Origin: an uncultured Clostridia bacterium
GTDB lineage: Bacteria > Bacillota > Clostridia > TANB77 > CAG-508
Reading direction: 5' to 3'
Length of the DNA stretch: 64,000 bases
NCBI GenBank assembly: GCA_934177485.1
Contig: CAKPPF010000003.1
Coordinates: 49,676-113,675, forward strand
The notes under the pieces are model-generated. The model worked only from the letters and a program-made list of their open reading frames with translations, was not told the DNA's origin and searched no databases. Positions 60,032 to 64,000 of this stretch are shown piece after piece. Within the stretch, counting starts at the first letter, position 1, and each line of letters starts with the position of its first letter. The translations under genes and the position numbers were made by a program.

Positions 60032-60718
60032 TTACATAATATTAAAATCTTTTATCATTACCCATGGTCCAATTGGTTCCGGAATATCTGTAAAAGTCAT
60101 GCTTTCTTTAGTTATTGGATGTTCTATTGTAAGTTTATATGCCCATAAGGAAATTTGTTTTCCTCTTCCTCGAGTTCCATATTTTTGATCTCCACATATG
60201 CTATGTCCCATTCCTGCCAGCTGAACTCTAATTTGATGATGTCTACCTGTATGCAGCAAAATTTTTAATAAAGACAAATCTATTTCCTCATTATATTTTA
60301 AAACTTCGTATTCAAGTTTTGCATATTTAGAACCAGGTGTATTTTCTTTAACAATTCTACTTGTATTTGTTTTTTCATTTTTCAATAAATAATTTTCTAA
60401 AGTTCCCTTATTTTTTTCTGGTTTTCCATCAACTATTGCTAAGTACTCTTTTTTGAAAACTTTTTCTCTCACTTGATTACTAAGTCTTGAAGCAGCTTTA
60501 GAGGTTTTTGCAAATATCATAACTCCGCCAACTGGCCTATCTAACCTATGTACCAAACCTAAATATACATTTCCTGGCTTATTATATTTTTCTTTTAAAT
60601 ATTCTTTTATTATAGTAAGCATGTCTGTATCTTCGGTTTTATCTCCCTGTGAAGGAATATTAGGTGGTTTTTCAACTACAATAATATGGTTGTCCTCATA
60701 TATTACTTTAAAATTCAT
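60032..60718 (-). CDS. RluA-family pseudouridine synthase
   Basis: About 228 residues: MNFKVIYEDNHIIVVEKPPN, then the catalytic motif LVHRLDRPVGGVMIFAKTS (Asp) and LLHTGRHHQIRVQL. No N-terminal S4 domain. Modifies a uridine in rRNA or tRNA; target unknown. The ATG at 60718 begins 2 bases after the methyltransferase stop, with its ribosome site GGGAG inside that gene, so the two are coupled. Confidence 0.93.
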   Translation of the reverse strand: MNFKVIYEDNHIIVVEKPPNIPSQGDKTEDTDMLTIIKEYLKEKYNKPGNVYLGLVHRLDRPVGGVMIFAKTSKAASRLSNQVREKVFKKEYLAIVDGKPEKNKGTLENYLLKNEKTNTSRIVKENTPGSKYAKLEYEVLKYNEEIDLSLLKILLHTGRHHQIRVQLAGMGHSICGDQKYGTRGRGKQISLWAYKLTIEHPITKESMTFTDIPEPIGPWVMIKDFNIM

Positions 60719-60720
60719 AT

Positions 60721-61584
60721 TTATTTCTCCCATTTTGCAAAGATTCCACATGGCAAGGTTAAATTAGAATTTGTCATTGGAAGCCCTATTTCTCCGGATG
60801 AAAACTTACCTTTACACTTTGTATTCATACTCATTTTTAATACATTTTCTAAAACTGTAGAAGAAATTCCTGTAGTATATGAATTAATTAAAAAGAATAG
60901 TGGATTATCTGATAAAACTTCCATACACAATTTTATTAAATCATATATATTTTCTTCGAATTTCCATACTTCCCCATTTGCACCTCTACCATATGATGGT
61001 GGGTCCATAATTATGGCATCATATTTGTTGCCCCTTCTTATTTCTCTATTTACAAACTTTACAACATCATCAACAATGTATCTAACTTTAGCTTTTTCGA
61101 GTCCAGAAGAAATTACATTTTCTTTAGCCCATGCAGTCATTCCTTTTGAGCTATCTACATGGCATACACTAGCACCAGCTGACAAGCAAGCAACTGTTGC
61201 GCCACCTGTATATGCAAATAAGTTCAATACTTTTATTTCTCTTTTTTCATTTTTTATTTTATCAATCATCCAATCCCAATTGACAGCTTGCTCTGGAAAA
61301 AGACCGGTATGTTTAAACCCCATTGGTTTTATATTGAATGTTAAATTTTTATAATTAATTTGCCATGCTTTAGGTAATTTGCTAGTATTTTCCCAGCTTC
61401 CTCCACCTGTTTTACTTCTATTGTATCTAGCATCTGCCTTCTTCCATTTTTCTGGAAAAGTTTTTTCTTTCCAGATTATTTGTGGGTCAGGTCTTATTAA
61501 AACAATATTTCCCCATCTTTCAAGCTTTTCTCCATTTGCCATGTCTAAAATTTCATAATCTTTCCAATTATTTGCTAAATTCAT
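60721..61584 (-). CDS. Class I SAM-dependent RNA methyltransferase (RlmI/RlmK-like)
   Basis: 287 residues. The SAM-binding core is VLNLFAYTGGATVACLSAGA, with the acidic VDSSKGM, and the catalytic motif IIMDPPSYGRG. The N-terminal part has FKHTGLFPEQAVNWDWM. It is likely an m5C-type or m7G-type rRNA methyltransferase, but no PUA domain is visible. Operon with the RluA-like gene, so a pair of RNA modifiers. Confidence 0.88.
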   Translation of the reverse strand: MNLANNWKDYEILDMANGEKLERWGNIVLIRPDPQIIWKEKTFPEKWKKADARYNRSKTGGGSWENTSKLPKAWQINYKNLTFNIKPMGFKHTGLFPEQAVNWDWMIDKIKNEKREIKVLNLFAYTGGATVACLSAGASVCHVDSSKGMTAWAKENVISSGLEKAKVRYIVDDVVKFVNREIRRGNKYDAIIMDPPSYGRGANGEVWKFEENIYDLIKLCMEVLSDNPLFFLINSYTTGISSTVLENVLKMSMNTKCKGKFSSGEIGLPMTNSNLTLPCGIFAKWEK

Positions 61585-61698
61585 TAATATTTTTGCACAC
61601 CAAAATAAAGGTATTGCTCTCCCTTCTTTTCATATACCCTATATTTTAACATATTTTTAATTATTTTTCTATCTTTTAGGAATAAATAAGAATAAAAA

Positions 61699-61881
61699 TT
61701 ATAACGTAATTAGTAAACTTATAAAAGTATTAATTAGCACAATATATGTAGTTAATATGCATAAACTTGCACTTCCTATTATTAGTGCTAATTTATTCTT
61801 TTTAATAAATTTTATTATTCGTGATGTTTTATAATTTACTCCTCTCGCTTGTCCTTGTGGAATGTATCTAATATTTTCCAT
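61699..61881 (-). CDS. Small membrane protein (60 aa)
   Basis: MENIRYIPQGQARGVNYKTS, a basic stretch (RIIKFIKKNK) and one hydrophobic helix (LALIIGSASLCILTTYIVL) to the end. A good ribosome site (TAGGAGG) precedes the ATG at 61881, in an otherwise empty interval between uvrC and the methyltransferase. Function and family unknown. Confidence 0.6.
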   Translation of the reverse strand: MENIRYIPQGQARGVNYKTSRIIKFIKKNKLALIIGSASLCILTTYIVLINTFISLLITL

Positions 61882-61999
61882 AAAAAAACCTCCTAAAGAA
61901 TATTTCTTTTAAAATTATATTCTTTAGAAGTCTTTTTATTACTATAATCGTATGTTCAATTTTTACAATTTACTCCAAAAAGCAAATACCTTTTATATT

Positions 62000-63784
62000 T
62001 TATAATTTTTTCTTTATTTTTTCTGCTAAATTAGTGTTTATTCCCTTTATATTAGTTAATTCTTCAATTGTTGCATTTTTAATTTTATCTATACTTCCAA
62101 ATTTCTTTAAAAGCTCCTTTTTCTTTACCTCTCCCACTCCGTCAATTTCATCAAGTTTAGATTTAGTTACTTCCTTGTCTCTTAGTTTTCTATGATATTC
62201 AATTGCTGTATCATGAACAGTATCCTGAAATCTAGTAATTAAATTCATTAAGTCTTCTGTTAATTTCAGTTCTTGTCTATTATCATTAATTAGTGCTCTT
62301 GTAGTATGTTTATCATTTTTAACCATTCCATATACTGGTATATTTAATTCTAATTCTTTTATGGCTTCCTTTGCTGCTCGTATTTGTGTTATTCCACCAT
62401 CTACAAATATTACATCTGGCAATTTTCCAAATCCACCATTAGAATTGTTTATAGAGTGTTTTAACCTCCTAGAAATTACTTCTTTCATACATGCTGGGTC
62501 ATCTTGGTCAAATAGAGTTCTTATTTTAAATCTTCTTGATAACTTTTTATCTATAGCACCATCATTTAACACACACATACCAGCAACAATATTAGTTCCA
62601 GATAAGTTAGATATATCATAACATTCAATTTTTCTTGGTAGATTTTCTAACTCTAATAGTTCTTTTAATTCATTTAAAATGTTAAATTTATCATTAACTT
62701 TATTTTCCAAAGTCACTTTTGCATTATTTTCTGCCATTTCCACAAATTTTAGCTTTTCACCTTTTTGTGGATGTTTAATTTCAACTTTTCTGTTTGCTTT
62801 TTGTGATAAAATTTCTTCTATTAAATTTTTATCTTCTATTTCTTTACTTATCATTATTTTGCTAGGTAAATTCTCATTAGTTAAATAATATTGTTTAACA
62901 AATTGAGATAATATTTCTTCATCTTTTAATTCATTTATTTCATTGAAAAAATAATTTTCTCTTCCAATCATTTTGCTTTGTCTTACAAAAAATATTTCTA
63001 TGCATGCTGTTAAATCATTTCTTGCAATGCCAATTACATCAATTGCATTTTCATTAATATTAGATACTTTTTGTTTTTGAGATATATTTTCTATTGCTAT
63101 AGCTTTATCTCTTAAATATGCAGCTTTTTCGTATTCTTGTTTATCTGCAGCAACCTTTATTTCTTCTTTTAATTTTTTTAAAAGTTTAACAGATTTTCCA
63201 TCTAATAATTCTATTATTTCTTCTATTTGTTTTCTGTACTCTTCTGTTGATACCATATTTACACATGGTCCTAAACATCTTCCAATGTGATAATTTAAAC
63301 ATACTCTTTTGTTAGATTTAAATGTTTTGCATTGCCTAATTTTAAATTTCTGTTTAATAAAATCAACCATTTCTTTAGCACTACCAGGGTTTGCATATGG
63401 TCCAAAATATTTTGCACCATCATTTAAAATTCTTCTTGTTGTATATATTGTTGGGTATTCTTCATTTAGTGTTATTTTTATATATGGATATGTTTTATCA
63501 TCTTTTAATAAAACATTAAATTTAGGTTTATTCTTCTTAATTAAATTGCACTCTAAAATTAATGCTTCTGCTTCGTTATCTACTACTATATATTCAAAAT
63601 GATCTATTAAACTAACCATTCTTTCTATTCTAGCAGTTTTATTATTTTTTCTAAAATACTGTCTTACTCTATTTCTTAAAGAAACTGCCTTTCCAACATA
63701 AATAATGTTATCATCTTTATCGTGCATTATATATACACCAGGTTTTGATGGGAGTTTCTTAAGTTCCGCTTCTATATTAAACAA
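62000..63784 (-). CDS. uvrC: Excinuclease ABC subunit UvrC
   Basis: About 594 residues. The GIY-YIG nuclease domain starts KKLPSKPGVYIMHDKDDNII. The UVR motif is EIKVAADKQEYEKAAYLRDK, and the C-terminal RNase-H-like endonuclease has CYDISNLSGTNIVAGM and FVDGGITQIRAAKE. HhH repeats lie at the end (IDGVGEVKKKELLKKFGS). The start is TTG at 63784, giving (M)FNIEAELKKLPSKPG as in relatives, with GGTG 6 bases upstream. TTG 63796 and GTG 63793 are less likely. Confidence 0.95.
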   Translation of the reverse strand: MFNIEAELKKLPSKPGVYIMHDKDDNIIYVGKAVSLRNRVRQYFRKNNKTARIERMVSLIDHFEYIVVDNEAEALILECNLIKKNKPKFNVLLKDDKTYPYIKITLNEEYPTIYTTRRILNDGAKYFGPYANPGSAKEMVDFIKQKFKIRQCKTFKSNKRVCLNYHIGRCLGPCVNMVSTEEYRKQIEEIIELLDGKSVKLLKKLKEEIKVAADKQEYEKAAYLRDKAIAIENISQKQKVSNINENAIDVIGIARNDLTACIEIFFVRQSKMIGRENYFFNEINELKDEEILSQFVKQYYLTNENLPSKIMISKEIEDKNLIEEILSQKANRKVEIKHPQKGEKLKFVEMAENNAKVTLENKVNDKFNILNELKELLELENLPRKIECYDISNLSGTNIVAGMCVLNDGAIDKKLSRRFKIRTLFDQDDPACMKEVISRRLKHSINNSNGGFGKLPDVIFVDGGITQIRAAKEAIKELELNIPVYGMVKNDKHTTRALINDNRQELKLTEDLMNLITRFQDTVHDTAIEYHRKLRDKEVTKSKLDEIDGVGEVKKKELLKKFGSIDKIKNATIEELTNIKGINTNLAEKIKKKL

Positions 63785-63834
63785 ATTTATCACCAAGTTT
63801 ATTCTAGCACATTTTTATCAATTAAACAAATTGT

Positions 63835-64000
63835 AATTTGCAAAATTAATCCGCTCCCAGCTATTTGTTTTTATTTTTTTACGAAACGCCCCAACTTCGT
63901 ATAGAATGTAATAAAATTTATTTTAATAAATTTTAAACATTCTATAAACTCGCCGGTCCCCACCCGTAACTTTCTAAAAAAATAAAAACGAATAGCTTCG
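63835..64000. repeat. Long structured repeat D, copy 2 (runs past window end)
   Basis: Nearly identical to 43888-44053: same order of GCTCCCAGC, ACGAAACGCCCCAACTTCG, central palindrome and CGCCGGTCCCCACCCG. The right arm of the inner palindrome carries a small deletion (TTTTAAACATT in place of TTTTATTACATT), so the stem is imperfect here. Confidence 0.85.

Overview
This window is very AT-rich DNA (GC roughly a quarter to 30% by eye) from a spore-forming, low-GC member of the Clostridia. Evidence is the sporulation and germination set (spoIVB-like, yqfC, yqfD, ypeB, an alpha/beta SASP, a pdaA-like deacetylase), a T-box leader on ileS, SRP RNA beside dnaX, and the order yqfC-yqfD-...-ybeY-dgkA-...-era-yqzL-recO. 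Most genes lie on the minus strand. I see no tRNA, rRNA, phage, IS element or CRISPR array.

Layout: 1-14.4 kb holds housekeeping genes (partial priA, murD, a cmk-like kinase, yihY, a TSCPD protein, mntP, a CNNM/CBS protein, T-box-ileS, clpX, clpP, tig). 14.6-16.8 kb has a cation-efflux gene and spoIVB. 16.8-29.8 kb is a Tad/Flp-type pilus or secretion locus: cpaB-like, two ParA/TadZ-like proteins, a tadA ATPase, a fused TadB/TadC-like membrane protein, a tandem family of small pilin-like proteins that mostly start MENASKAL, and an 882-residue surface protein. 29.9-33.8 kb has a HAD phosphatase and a YhaN/YhaO-like pair. 34.1-36.9 kb has a lone VirD4/TraG-like ATPase with two unknown genes. 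37-44 kb has a J-protein, ddl, murF, a hydrolase, a SASP and ypeB. 44-50 kb has a glycolipid glycosyltransferase, recR, ybaB, dnaX, SRP RNA, recO, yqzL and era. 50.6-56.6 kb has a DUF3048 protein, dgkA-PAP2, ybeY, a coiled-coil protein, yqfD, yqfC and pdaA. 57-60 kb is an agr-type quorum-sensing locus including a 39-residue AgrD precursor. 60-64 kb has an RluA synthase, a methyltransferase, a small membrane protein and uvrC.

Most notable observation: the tadA and virD4-like ATPase genes are each split by one extra base exactly inside the Walker A motif, and in both the base creates an in-frame CGG codon. I checked by hand every CCG (minus-strand genes) or CGG (plus-strand genes) triplet inside the called genes, about 18,000 codons. 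None of the others falls in frame, while CGT, CGC and CGA are all used. CGG therefore occurs only at two sites where a +1 shift is needed to restore a P-loop. This suggests that CGG is unassigned or starved here and acts as a programmed +1 frameshift signal in two secretion-type ATPases. Two independent sequencing or assembly errors remain the main alternative.

The intergenic DNA carries several dispersed palindromic families: GGGCAGG-N7-CCTGCCC in about 15 copies, a composite partner element, a GGAGCACA hairpin pair, and a 165-bp structured repeat present near 43.9 kb and at the right edge.
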